A DNA stretch of 28,708 bases from Lentisphaeria bacterium (lineage in GTDB: Bacteria; Verrucomicrobiota; Lentisphaeria; Victivallales; Victivallaceae). Position numbers and translations under genes: made by a program. The stretch is from contig JABLYX010000061.1 of NCBI GenBank assembly GCA_018265615.1, positions 1 to 28,708 of the forward strand, in the 5' to 3' direction. The notes under the pieces were generated by a model that searched no databases, was not told the DNA's origin, and saw nothing but the letters and a program-made list of their open reading frames with translations. This document shows positions 6,882 to 13,738 of the stretch, in pieces (positions within the stretch are counted from its first letter, which is position 1; each line of letters begins with the position of its first letter).

Positions 6882-8354
6882 TCACAAACCTTCCAGCTCC
6901 AGTTCCAGCGCTGCGACTCCGGCAGGCGGAAGGGTGTACGAAGCCGGTTCAATCATTCGCCGGCGCGGCTGGAAAAGTTCGCGGTCCAGCATGCTGACTT
7001 CGGCCCATGGGGATGCCGCAATTTCCCATGCCGTCGCTTTCTGTATCGTGCGCCCGGCAACCTGAAGCGGGAGCAGCAGAGATTGATCGGATTTCGTGTT
7101 GACGACATGCAGGTATATTTTGTCCCCTGTCATGGAGGCTGTTACATCGGCGGAGGCGTCAGAACTCGTTACGGGGACGGCAGACTCGCCGGAATGCCGG
7201 CAAAACAGCCTCATGACTTCTCCCACCGGCATCAAATACGGTTTCCCGGCATATGCGGGAGTCGGAAGCATCACTGCGTTCACCTGCCAGCGGTTCCCCA
7301 GAAGGTCGGCGCTTGTGGCAATTTCCAACACATCCGCATGGCGCTCAATCACATTCAGGTTTCTCGCGTATGATACTCCCGCCGCCCAGCAGGAAAGCAC
7401 ATCACCGCGATTGCGTCCGTCGTCAATGCAGTAATGTCCCTCGGTCATCGCAAGACGCTTTCCGTATGGAGCAACCTGCATCTTCATCTCCTCGATCTTT
7501 CGATCCAGCCGGGTGCAGGTATTCATGAGCTGGTCCCAGACAGCCTGCGGGGATTGGTGATAATAATGATCCGCCAATACATCGCCTTCCAAGTCGCGGC
7601 GGCTCGGAAAATGACAGTGAAATGCGACCATGTCGATAAGCTCCCCGAGTTCTTCGCAAATCTCCGGGGCCCAGTTGTCATCTCCCCAGGCAATGAGCTT
7701 CAGATCAGGATCGACCGCGCGCATCGCCCCGGCGAACCGGCGCGTGACGTCAATTGTCCGGCGGCAGTTGAAACCGTCCCGGACAAATTTCCGGTCTCCG
7801 GTCGCCTGCCAGTAACCGTAACTGGTTTCGTTTCCAATCTGCCAGTAGCGGATTCCAAACGGCTCCCTGAAGCCGTGACCGAGGCGCAGCGCATGATCCG
7901 GATCGTTGCAGTAGGCGACCCATTCCGCCGCTTCTTCCGCCGTGCCCCGGAGGTTCGCGCCCGGAAACGGCTCGGCCCATGTCGGGCGCCCATCCGATTC
8001 CATATTCACGCACATCAGCGGTTCGGAACCGAGTTTGCCGCATAAATCCAGGAATTCCGCCGTACCGACTTGATTCGAAAATATGCCGTCCCAGCAGAGA
8101 TTAAGCATCGGTTTGCGCTGTTCACGCGGACCTACCGCGTCGCGCCAGTGGTAATAACTGGCGAAACACCCGCCCCAGCGGATCATCGGCGGTGCGAGAT
8201 ATTTCAAAATTTCAAGTGCATCCGGCTGCCAGCGGTTATTGACATAATCCCATGCGGCGTCAATGGAACTATCCGCATTGCTGAGCGGTTCCGCAAACTG
8301 CATATACAGGTATGGGGAACGGGAGCAGATTTTTTTCGGTTCAATCTTGATCAT
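6882..8354 (-). CDS. Alpha-L-arabinofuranosidase-like protein (GH51 type)
   Basis: This 490-residue protein has no signal peptide, so it is presumably cytoplasmic. It follows GH51 layout: LYMQFAEPLSNAD near the N-terminus, LAPPMIRWGGCFASYYHWRDAVGP (the position where GH51 enzymes carry an IRWPGG-type motif), then E176 in WQIGNETSYG as acid/base and E305 in MTEGHY as nucleophile. The positions agree with my recollection of characterised GH51 enzymes. A beta-sandwich tail ends in LPPAGVAALELEL. It would release arabinose from imported arabino-oligosaccharides. AAGGAAAG 7 bases before the ATG is a good ribosome site. The ATG overlaps the stop of a 58-codon upstream ORF (ATGA). The promoter lies at 8549-8577, facing the AraC-family regulator, the likely controller. 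Other arabinosidase-like specificities remain possible. Confidence 0.82.
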   Translation of the reverse strand: MIKIEPKKICSRSPYLYMQFAEPLSNADSSIDAAWDYVNNRWQPDALEILKYLAPPMIRWGGCFASYYHWRDAVGPREQRKPMLNLCWDGIFSNQVGTAEFLDLCGKLGSEPLMCVNMESDGRPTWAEPFPGANLRGTAEEAAEWVAYCNDPDHALRLGHGFREPFGIRYWQIGNETSYGYWQATGDRKFVRDGFNCRRTIDVTRRFAGAMRAVDPDLKLIAWGDDNWAPEICEELGELIDMVAFHCHFPSRRDLEGDVLADHYYHQSPQAVWDQLMNTCTRLDRKIEEMKMQVAPYGKRLAMTEGHYCIDDGRNRGDVLSCWAAGVSYARNLNVIERHADVLEIATSADLLGNRWQVNAVMLPTPAYAGKPYLMPVGEVMRLFCRHSGESAVPVTSSDASADVTASMTGDKIYLHVVNTKSDQSLLLPLQVAGRTIQKATAWEIAASPWAEVSMLDRELFQPRRRMIEPASYTLPPAGVAALELELEGL

Positions 8355-8527
8355 GGTTCAACTTTCCTTGTTCGGGTGGCGGCTGCCGGTGAAGAAATCG
8401 CCTGGCGACCAGACTGGAAAACAGGGGTCGCGGACAACCAGCGGAACCGCGGGATATCGAACCCATTTATCCGAACGCATACACAGCCTCCCTGTTTATC
8501 GATAATCTGCATTGCCGAATAGCTCAT
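8351..8527 (-). CDS. Possible 58-aa leader ORF overlapping the GH51 start
   Basis: An ORF starting MSYSAMQIIDKQGG begins about 15 bases downstream of the predicted start point of the minus-strand promoter. It has AGAGG 8 bases before its ATG, and its TGA overlaps the GH51 ATG as ATGA. It fills almost all of the leader that would otherwise be a 190-base untranslated region. The protein has two Cys residues, a basic and Ser/Pro-rich tail and no recognisable domain. It may be a real small protein or a translated leader that couples ribosomes to GH51. It could also be a chance frame. Confidence 0.4.
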   Translation of the reverse strand: MSYSAMQIIDKQGGCVCVRINGFDIPRFRWLSATPVFQSGRQAISSPAAATRTRKVEP

Positions 8528-8548
8528 AACCTCAGCCTCTGCCTTTAT

Positions 8549-8577
8549 ATTATATATAAATTCAGAAAGAAAAACAA
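8549..8577 (-). promoter_or_regulatory. Sigma70-type promoter for the GH51 operon
   Basis: On the minus strand, TTGTTT (8577-8572) and TATAAT (8554-8549) are separated by 17 bp. The -10 is a perfect consensus. Transcription would begin near 8542, just before the 58-codon ORF. The -35 lies 7 bp from the direct repeat at 8585-8614, a typical position for an AraC-family activator. Confidence 0.65.
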
Positions 8578-8584
8578 CCCCTTG

Positions 8585-8614
8585 ATATTTGCAGTTTTCA
8601 ATGTTATATTTGCA
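8585..8614. promoter_or_regulatory. Direct repeat ATATTTGCA with 21-bp period, likely AraC-family operator
   Basis: ATATTTGCA occurs at 8585-8593 and again at 8606-8614, starts exactly 21 bp (two helical turns) apart. AraC-family proteins bind direct half-sites on one DNA face with about this spacing. The downstream copy runs into the -35 of the regulator gene's own promoter and the upstream copy lies close to the GH51 -35. This suggests activation of the hydrolase operon and autorepression. Confidence 0.55.
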
Positions 8615-8638
8615 CAAAACGATTATTTCGGCTATAAT
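8610..8638 (+). promoter_or_regulatory. Promoter for the AraC-family regulator gene
   Basis: TTGCAC at 8610-8615 and a perfect TATAAT at 8633-8638 are 17 bp apart. Transcription would start near 8645, only about 9 bases before the GTG at 8654, so the mRNA would be nearly leaderless. This promoter lies inside the longer frame starting at TTG 8582, which argues against that start. Confidence 0.6.
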
Positions 8639-8653
8639 GGCAAGAGGGTTACT

Positions 8654-9436
8654 GTGGATGACTTTGTATTTTCCTATGCCGGATGCGACCGGCAATCACA
8701 CAATACCGCGGCCCATTCGCACCGTGGATGGGAGTTGCTGTACATTGCAGCCGGGCGTTGCCGGATCCGTTTTTCCACAGGAGATGAATTCACCGGCATT
8801 CCAGGGGATGTTTTTCTTATTCCGCCGCATCTGCAGCACGAAAGAAGCAATATGGAGTGCTGCCGGACAATTTATGCCGTATTTGAATATACCCCTGCGG
8901 GAGAGCAGGTTCCCCGAAAAATAAGTACAGGAAAAGACCATCTGCTCAAGCAATGGTTTGACGGCCTTCCCGAGCTCAATAAAATCTATGAACCAATTCA
9001 AACGGCATCCCTGCTCCGGACGATTCTGCTTCGGCTTGAATGGATCGAATCTCAGCAGAAAGAAAACAATGATATCCACCCCGCCGTCAAAATCGGCTGC
9101 ATGTATATGGCGTCATCCCTTGAGGAGCCGATTCAAATCGGTGATATCGCAAGGAGGGCCGGAGTCAGTCAAAGTCATTTTAATATGCTGTTCCGTAAGG
9201 AATTCGGCATTGGACCGTCACTCTATCTTAAAAATATGCGCATGAAGCTTGCACGGCATTTGCTGCTGAATCCTTATCATAATGTTTCTGAGGTGGCGCA
9301 GCAATGCGGTTTTCGCAGCATTCATTATTTTACGCGTTGCTTTACAGCATTTCACGGTGTTCCGCCCGGCATTTTCCGTTGCGATCCTGCCCGCTTTGCG
9401 GACATGGAAAATCAGCCGCAGGAAAATCGTACATGA
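8654..9436 (+). CDS. AraC-family transcriptional regulator
   Basis: This 260-residue protein (from GTG 8654) has an N-terminal cupin-like sensing domain, shown by HSHRGWELLYIAAG and GDVFLIPPHLQHE. The C-terminus is an AraC-type DNA-binding domain with two helix-turn-helix units: IQIGDIARRAGVSQSHFNMLFRKEFG, then HNVSEVAQQCGFRSIHYFTRCF followed by HGVPPGIFR. The frame is open back to TTG 8582, but that start lies upstream of a promoter at 8610-8638, and AGGG sits 6 bases before GTG 8654, so I prefer the shorter form. The gene is divergent from the GH51-pseudopilin-hydrolase operon and faces a 21-bp-spaced direct repeat, so it probably senses a sugar and controls that operon and itself. Its codon use is less GC-rich than that of the housekeeping genes downstream. 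The ligand is unknown. Confidence 0.9.
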   Translation: MDDFVFSYAGCDRQSHNTAAHSHRGWELLYIAAGRCRIRFSTGDEFTGIPGDVFLIPPHLQHERSNMECCRTIYAVFEYTPAGEQVPRKISTGKDHLLKQWFDGLPELNKIYEPIQTASLLRTILLRLEWIESQQKENNDIHPAVKIGCMYMASSLEEPIQIGDIARRAGVSQSHFNMLFRKEFGIGPSLYLKNMRMKLARHLLLNPYHNVSEVAQQCGFRSIHYFTRCFTAFHGVPPGIFRCDPARFADMENQPQENRT

Positions 9437-9570
9437 ATCAATGGAATCGGAGCTTTAATCTGGCGGAGAACCGGGAACCGGCCGGCCGCACGGAAGGCAG
9501 TCTGATTCATGGACGGAAGCCCGTGAGAGGAACGAAACTTGTGCATTGGCGGCTGAGTCTGGACAGTTGA
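9433..9570 (+). CDS. Possible 45-aa ORF overlapping the AraC-family stop
   Basis: ATG 9433 overlaps the regulator's TGA (ATGA), a layout typical of translational coupling. The frame, starting MNQWNRSFNLAENRE, runs to a TGA at 9570. It is polar and basic with no recognisable domain. No independent ribosome site is evident, so it may be chance. Confidence 0.25.
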   Translation: MNQWNRSFNLAENREPAGRTEGSLIHGRKPVRGTKLVHWRLSLDS

Positions 9571-9706
9571 AAAAGGAGCCGCGAATCGTGCATGATTCCG
9601 GAGAGAAAATTGAAAACATATCCGCCCGAAAACCGCAGTGAAACCCGGACTGCCGCATACGTCGGAAGAAACGCCGCCGGGAGTGGGGATACGTTTTCCC
9701 GAATTG
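9571..9706. other. Non-coding gap before the terminator
   Basis: Together with the doubtful 45-codon ORF and the terminator, this fills the 312 bp between the AraC-family gene and metY. A frame from ATG 9591 crosses the terminator and runs into metY antisense, so I do not call it a gene. Nothing else is evident. Confidence 0.5.
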
Positions 9707-9745
9707 ACAACGGGCTCCCCGCATCTGCCGGGAGCCCGTTGTTTT
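9707..9745 (+). terminator. Strong intrinsic terminator between convergent genes
   Basis: ACAACGGGCTCCC (9707-9719) pairs perfectly with GGGAGCCCGTTGT (9730-9742), a 13-bp stem around a 10-base loop, followed by TTTT. The T-run serves plus-strand transcription from the AraC-family gene. The hairpin also starts 6 bases after the metY stop on the other strand and may end that transcript too. Confidence 0.85.
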
Positions 9746-9748
9746 CTC

Positions 9749-11026
9749 TTACGCGTTGGCCAGCGCCTGGTCGAAGTCGGCCTTGATGTCGCCGATGTTT
9801 TCGATACCGACCGAAAGGCGGATCATGTCGGGGGAGACACCCGCCGCCTTGAGCTCGTCGTCCGTGAGCTGCCGGTGGGTCATGCTGGCCGGATGCAGCA
9901 CACAGGTGCGCACGTCCGCGACGTGGACCACGATGGCCGCGAGCTTCAGCGAGTTCATGACCCGTTCGCCCGCCTCCTTGCCGCATTTGACGCCGAAGCA
10001 GATCACTCCGGAGCATCCTTTCGGCATGTACTTCTTCGCGAGATCGTGCTGGCTGCTGGATTTGAGGCCGGGATAATTGACCCAGCTGACCTTCGGGTGC
10101 TTCTCGAGGAACTCCGCCATCGCCTGCGCGTTTTCGCAGTGGCGCTGCATGCGCACATGCAGCGTCTCAAGCCCGAGGTTCGCGAGGAGCGCGTTGAACG
10201 GCGCCATCGGAACGCCCATGTCGCGGATGAACTGTACACGCAGCTTCACCGAGAACGGGGCCGCCTTGAAGTTCTCCATATAAACCAGTCCGTGGTAGGC
10301 AGGATCGGGCTCCGTGAAGCCCGGGAATTTGCCGTTGCACCAGTCGAAGCCGCCCTTTTCGATCACGATTCCGCCGATCGCCATCGCGTGACCGTCGGTG
10401 TATTTGCTGGTCGAGTGGGTCACGATGTCAGCGCCGAAATCGAACGGGCGGCACAGGTACGGGGTCGGGAACGTGTTGTCGACGATGAGCGGAATCCCCG
10501 CCTCGTGCGCGATTCCGGCGAAGCGCTCGATGTCGAGCACGATCAGTGCGGGATTCGCGAGCGTTTCGGAGAAGATCGCCTTCGTGTTCGGGCGGATTGC
10601 CCTGCGGACCGTCTCCGAATCCGCGTCCGGCTGCACGAAGGTGAAGTCGATCCCGAGCTTTTTGAACGTGTTTGTGAAGAGCGAAACCGTTCCGCCGTAG
10701 AGGCTCGCCACCGCGACGATGTGATCCCCCGCCTGTGCGAGGTTCAGAATCGAGAGCATCGATGCGGTCTGCCCCGCGCTGACCGCCACCGCCGCGACGC
10801 CGCCCTCGAGCGCGGCCATCTTCTTTTCGAACGCGTCAACGGTCGGATTCGCGAGGCGCGTGTAGAAAAATCCCTCCGTTTTGAGGTCGAAAAGGTCAGC
10901 GACACTCTGTGCGTCGTCGTATTTGTAGGTCGTGCTCTGGTAGAGCGGCAGGACGCGCGGTTCACCGTTGCCGGGCTGATAGCCGGCCTGGACCGCCTGG
11001 GTTTCAATATGCCAGTTTTTGTTCAT
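9749..11026 (-). CDS. metY: O-acetylhomoserine sulfhydrylase (PLP-dependent Cys/Met metabolism enzyme)
   Basis: This 425-residue protein has the layout of the Cys/Met metabolism PLP family: an N-terminal VLPLYQSTTYKYDDAQ segment, YTRLANPTVDAFE, SAGQTASMLSI, the cofactor aspartate in LIVDNTFPTPYLC, and the Schiff-base lysine K208 in THSTSKYTDGH. The length and the FTNTFKKLGI region fit the O-acetylhomoserine sulfhydrylase branch, which makes homocysteine from O-acetylhomoserine and sulfide in the cytoplasm. A related gamma-synthase or lyase function cannot be fully excluded. The gene stands alone on the minus strand, divergent from ptsH, with its own promoter at 11079-11107. The predicted leader is only about 45 bases, too short for a SAM riboswitch. 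AAGGAAG lies about 9 bases before the ATG. Confidence 0.92.
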   Translation of the reverse strand: MNKNWHIETQAVQAGYQPGNGEPRVLPLYQSTTYKYDDAQSVADLFDLKTEGFFYTRLANPTVDAFEKKMAALEGGVAAVAVSAGQTASMLSILNLAQAGDHIVAVASLYGGTVSLFTNTFKKLGIDFTFVQPDADSETVRRAIRPNTKAIFSETLANPALIVLDIERFAGIAHEAGIPLIVDNTFPTPYLCRPFDFGADIVTHSTSKYTDGHAMAIGGIVIEKGGFDWCNGKFPGFTEPDPAYHGLVYMENFKAAPFSVKLRVQFIRDMGVPMAPFNALLANLGLETLHVRMQRHCENAQAMAEFLEKHPKVSWVNYPGLKSSSQHDLAKKYMPKGCSGVICFGVKCGKEAGERVMNSLKLAAIVVHVADVRTCVLHPASMTHRQLTDDELKAAGVSPDMIRLSVGIENIGDIKADFDQALANA

Positions 11027-11078
11027 GGTGGAGTGCTTCCTTATGATGAATAAAGGGTGTTTTGAGGATTATGCGTTG

Positions 11079-11107
11079 AATATAACCGTTGAAATCCGAA
11101 TTTACAA
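11079..11107 (-). promoter_or_regulatory. metY promoter
   Basis: On the minus strand, TTGTAA (11107-11102) and TATATT (11084-11079) are spaced 17 bp apart, placing the start point near 11072. No riboswitch-like structure is visible in the short leader. Confidence 0.6.
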
Positions 11108-11118
11108 GCCGCGGCCGG

Positions 11119-11147
11119 TTGCTTTATCCCGGAAAACGGTGTATATT
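11119..11147 (+). promoter_or_regulatory. Promoter for the ptsH-ptsI operon
   Basis: TTGCTT at 11119-11124 and TATATT at 11142-11147 are separated by 17 bp. They lie back-to-back with the metY promoter and about 55 bp before the ptsH start. Confidence 0.6.
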
Positions 11148-11201
11148 AACAGGCCGTGGGGATATGGTTCTAAATAAAGACGACGGGAGCTGCTGGCATA
11201 C

Positions 11202-11498
11202 ATGAGTGGGGATGAAGTTTTCGAACGGGAGATCACCGTGGGCAACACCATGGGGCTGCATGCGCGCCCGGCCGCTCAGCTGGTCAGGATCGCTTCGGCG
11301 TTCGATGCGTCGATGAGCGTTGAGAAGATCGACGGCGACGAGGACGGCGAGGCGGACTGCCGCAGCGTCCTCTCCCTCCTGATGCTCGCCGCCGGAAAGG
11401 GGACCCGGCTCATCCTCCGGGCTTCCGGGCCGCAGGCCGAAGCCGCGTTCAGGGCGGCCGTCGAATTTTTCGAGTCGAATTTCGGCGAAGAAGAATAG
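11202..11498 (+). CDS. ptsH: Phosphocarrier protein HPr
   Basis: This 98-residue protein carries the HPr active site GLHARPAAQLV with H20, which accepts phosphate from enzyme I, and Ser55 in ADCRSVLSLLMLAAGKGT, equivalent to the regulatory serine used by HPr kinase in many bacteria. HPr is cytoplasmic and normally passes phosphate to sugar-specific EII proteins or to regulatory targets. The gene lies 13 bp before ptsI and is expressed from the promoter at 11119. The N-terminus is about eight residues longer than in E. coli HPr. The ribosome site is modest (GGGAG about 12 bases upstream). No EII gene is in the window, so its partner is unknown. Confidence 0.93.
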   Translation: MSGDEVFEREITVGNTMGLHARPAAQLVRIASAFDASMSVEKIDGDEDGEADCRSVLSLLMLAAGKGTRLILRASGPQAEAAFRAAVEFFESNFGEEE

Positions 11499-11511
11499 GA
11501 GGGGCGGAACG

Positions 11512-13284
11512 ATGGCACTCCCGACACAGACGATTCAGGCGATCGCGGTATCCCCGGGGATTGCGATCGGGCGCACGACGCGCATCACCGGCCCGGCCCG
11601 CTACCGGGAGCCGGAGCCGCACAGGATCACCGAAGATGAGATCCCCTCCGAGCTTTCGCGTTACTCCGCGGCGCTGGCGCTGACCCGCACCCAGCTTATG
11701 GAGCTCCGCAAAGAGGTACGCGACAAACTCCGGGCGCAGGACGCCGAGATTTTCGACGCGCACATCATGATCGTCGACGACCGTACGCTGAACGCCGAGG
11801 TCGAAAAAGGGGTCAAAGAGAAACTGTATGCGGCGGAATATGCGCTTTATCTTGCCAGCGAACATTTTGCAAACGTATTTGCGGAGATGCCGGACGAGTA
11901 TCTGCGCGAACGCTCCGCCGACATCCGCGACGTCGCCGCCCGGATTCTCTCGAACCTGACGAATATCCACGTCCACGATCACGAGATCGACATGGACGAC
12001 CGCCGGATCATTGTGGCGCGCAGTCTGTCTCCCTCCGAAACCGCCGGGCTCGACGCCGGCAAAGTGCTCGGGTTCGCAGTGGAGACCGGCAGCGCAACGA
12101 GCCATACCGCGATTCTCGCGCGTTCGATGCGGCTGCCGGCGATTGTCGGAATCCCGCCGGAGCTGCCGGAGCAGCTCTCCGCCGACGACAAGCTCATCAT
12201 CGACGGATTCAGCGGAAAGCTCGTCATCAATCCGGACGCCCGCACCGAAGAGGCGTACCGGCTGAAGAAGGCCGAGGCCGGCCAGCTCTGGAGCCGGCTT
12301 GAGAGCGAGAGCGAGCTGCATCCCGAGACGACCGACGGTTTCATCGTGCAGCTTGCCGCGAACCTCGACTCCCCGGATAAGGTCGGGGAGGTGAAGCGCA
12401 GCGGCGCAAGCGGCGTCGGGCTGTTCCGCACCGAATATCTGTATATGAACCGGCAGACGCTGCCGGATGAAGAGGAGCAGTTTGAAGTCTACAAGAAGCT
12501 CCTCGTGGAATGCGACAATGCGCCCCTGATCGTGCGGACGCTCGATGTCGGCGGCGACAAGTTCAACACGAATATCTACCGCGCGAACGAGCAGAACCCG
12601 TTCCTCGGGCTGCGCGGGATCCGTCTCTGTCTGCATGAACGGCGGGACATCCTCGAAACCCAGCTTCGCGCGCTGCTTCGCGCCGGTGTCTTCGGGAATC
12701 TGAAGGTCATGCTCCCGATGGTCAGCAGCATCCGCGAGGTGATCGAGGTGCGCTCGATCATCGGCCAGCTGCAGCAGCAGCTTGAGGCTGAGGAGAAGGA
12801 GCATGTTTCGAATCTCTCGCTCGGCATCATGATCGAGACGCCGGCGGCGGCCCTGATGGCGGACAAGTTCGCGCCGATGGTCGATTTTTTCAGCATCGGG
12901 ACGAACGACCTCGTGCAGTACACGATGGCGATCGACCGCGGCAATGAGCGCGTGGCGTATCTCTACCGCCCGTCGCATCCGGCGATCCTGGAGCTGATCC
13001 GGCTCTGCGTGGAGGCTGCGAAACGGCACAATATCTGGGTCAGCGTCTGCGGGCAGGTCGCGGCGGATGCGTACATGGTTCCGCTGCTGGTCGGGCTCGG
13101 CGTGCATGAATTGAGCATGGCGCCTTCGTCGATCGCCGTCGTGCGCCGCGTGATCCGCAGCATGTCGATGTACGAGATGGAGCAGGCCGCGCAGGCCGCG
13201 CTCGGCTGCACGAACGCGACGGATGCGCTGGCCATCGCGGAAGCGCTGATCAACCAGCGTGCTCCCGAGGTTGCGAATATCTGA
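11512..13284 (+). CDS. ptsI: Phosphoenolpyruvate-protein phosphotransferase (enzyme I)
   Basis: This 590-residue enzyme I transfers phosphate from PEP to HPr. Visible in order are the N-terminal AVSPGIAIG, the phosphohistidine H198 in GSATSHTAILARS, VGLFRTEYLYM, DVGGDK, the IMIETPAA barrel segment, SIGTNDLVQYTMAIDR, and the C-terminal Cys loop around C513. There is no GAF domain, so this is classical EI, not the nitrogen-type paralogue. The Cys loop reads CGQVAAD, while the family usually has CGE(M/L)AGD: the Cys is kept but the adjacent Glu and Gly differ. The start is backed by AGGAGG about 8 bases upstream. It sits directly behind ptsH and ahead of the deoxyribosyltransferase-like gene. 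Confidence 0.94.
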   Translation: MALPTQTIQAIAVSPGIAIGRTTRITGPARYREPEPHRITEDEIPSELSRYSAALALTRTQLMELRKEVRDKLRAQDAEIFDAHIMIVDDRTLNAEVEKGVKEKLYAAEYALYLASEHFANVFAEMPDEYLRERSADIRDVAARILSNLTNIHVHDHEIDMDDRRIIVARSLSPSETAGLDAGKVLGFAVETGSATSHTAILARSMRLPAIVGIPPELPEQLSADDKLIIDGFSGKLVINPDARTEEAYRLKKAEAGQLWSRLESESELHPETTDGFIVQLAANLDSPDKVGEVKRSGASGVGLFRTEYLYMNRQTLPDEEEQFEVYKKLLVECDNAPLIVRTLDVGGDKFNTNIYRANEQNPFLGLRGIRLCLHERRDILETQLRALLRAGVFGNLKVMLPMVSSIREVIEVRSIIGQLQQQLEAEEKEHVSNLSLGIMIETPAAALMADKFAPMVDFFSIGTNDLVQYTMAIDRGNERVAYLYRPSHPAILELIRLCVEAAKRHNIWVSVCGQVAADAYMVPLLVGLGVHELSMAPSSIAVVRRVIRSMSMYEMEQAAQAALGCTNATDALAIAEALINQRAPEVANI

Positions 13285-13297
13285 ATGGGCAGTCAGT

Positions 13298-13729
13298 ATG
13301 AATAACGGAAAAAAACACCTCAAGACGATCTACCTCTCCGGCCCGATCATGGATGAGCATGCGGGCGTTGCGCGCGAATGGCGCGAGTGCGCGAAGCTCC
13401 TGTTCGGCACAGAGTACCGGCTGCTCGACCCGATGCGCCGCAAGTTCGTCGACCGCGAGGTGGACAGTGCGAATGAGATCGTCGAATTCGATCTGCTTGA
13501 TGTGCGCAATGCGGATATCATTCTTGTGAATTACAGCCGGCCGAGCATCGGCACGAGCATGGAGGTGTTCTATGCGTCGCATGTGCTCGGCAAGTTCGTC
13601 GTGGCCTTTTCCCCGTATGAATACCGGGAGTGCAGCCCGTGGATGGTGCGGTACTGCACAAAGATCCTCGGTTCGCTCGAAGAGGCGGCGGAATATATCA
13701 AAACCCACTTTTCTCCCGATATGGAATAG
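13298..13729 (+). CDS. Nucleoside 2-deoxyribosyltransferase-like protein
   Basis: This 143-residue protein begins KTIYLSGPIM and continues with VAREWRECAKLLF, a DPMRR segment, IVEFDLLDVRNADIILVN, and GTSMEVFYASHVLGKFVVAF. The order matches the nucleoside 2-deoxyribosyltransferase superfamily, where the Glu of the GTSMEV-type motif (here E89) acts as nucleophile and the preceding Asp residues bind the nucleoside. Such proteins cleave or exchange N-glycosidic bonds in (deoxy)nucleosides or nucleotides. The ATG at 13298 is preferred because the upstream extension overlaps ptsI and would add a non-family leader; its ribosome site is weak. It lies 13 bp after ptsI and 9 bp before glmS. Its actual substrate, and any link to the PTS or amino-sugar genes around it, are unknown. 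Confidence 0.78.
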   Translation: MNNGKKHLKTIYLSGPIMDEHAGVAREWRECAKLLFGTEYRLLDPMRRKFVDREVDSANEIVEFDLLDVRNADIILVNYSRPSIGTSMEVFYASHVLGKFVVAFSPYEYRECSPWMVRYCTKILGSLEEAAEYIKTHFSPDME

Positions 13730-13738
13730 GAGTGTTTC

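Noticed and set aside
9591..9786. 64-codon plus-strand frame with AAGGAG upstream
   Set aside because: Ribosome-site spacing is too long, and the frame crosses a strong terminator and ends antisense inside metY.
11027..11072. SAM riboswitch upstream of metY
   Set aside because: The predicted leader is about 45 bases with no suitable stems.
11449..13323. 624-codon open frame opposite ptsI
   Set aside because: The product is Arg/His/Asp-rich with no motif, it covers a well-supported gene, and such antisense frames are common in GC-rich genomes.
13730..13738. Possible glmS ribozyme
   Set aside because: Only 9 bp lie between the preceding stop and the glmS ATG, and no ribozyme core is visible.
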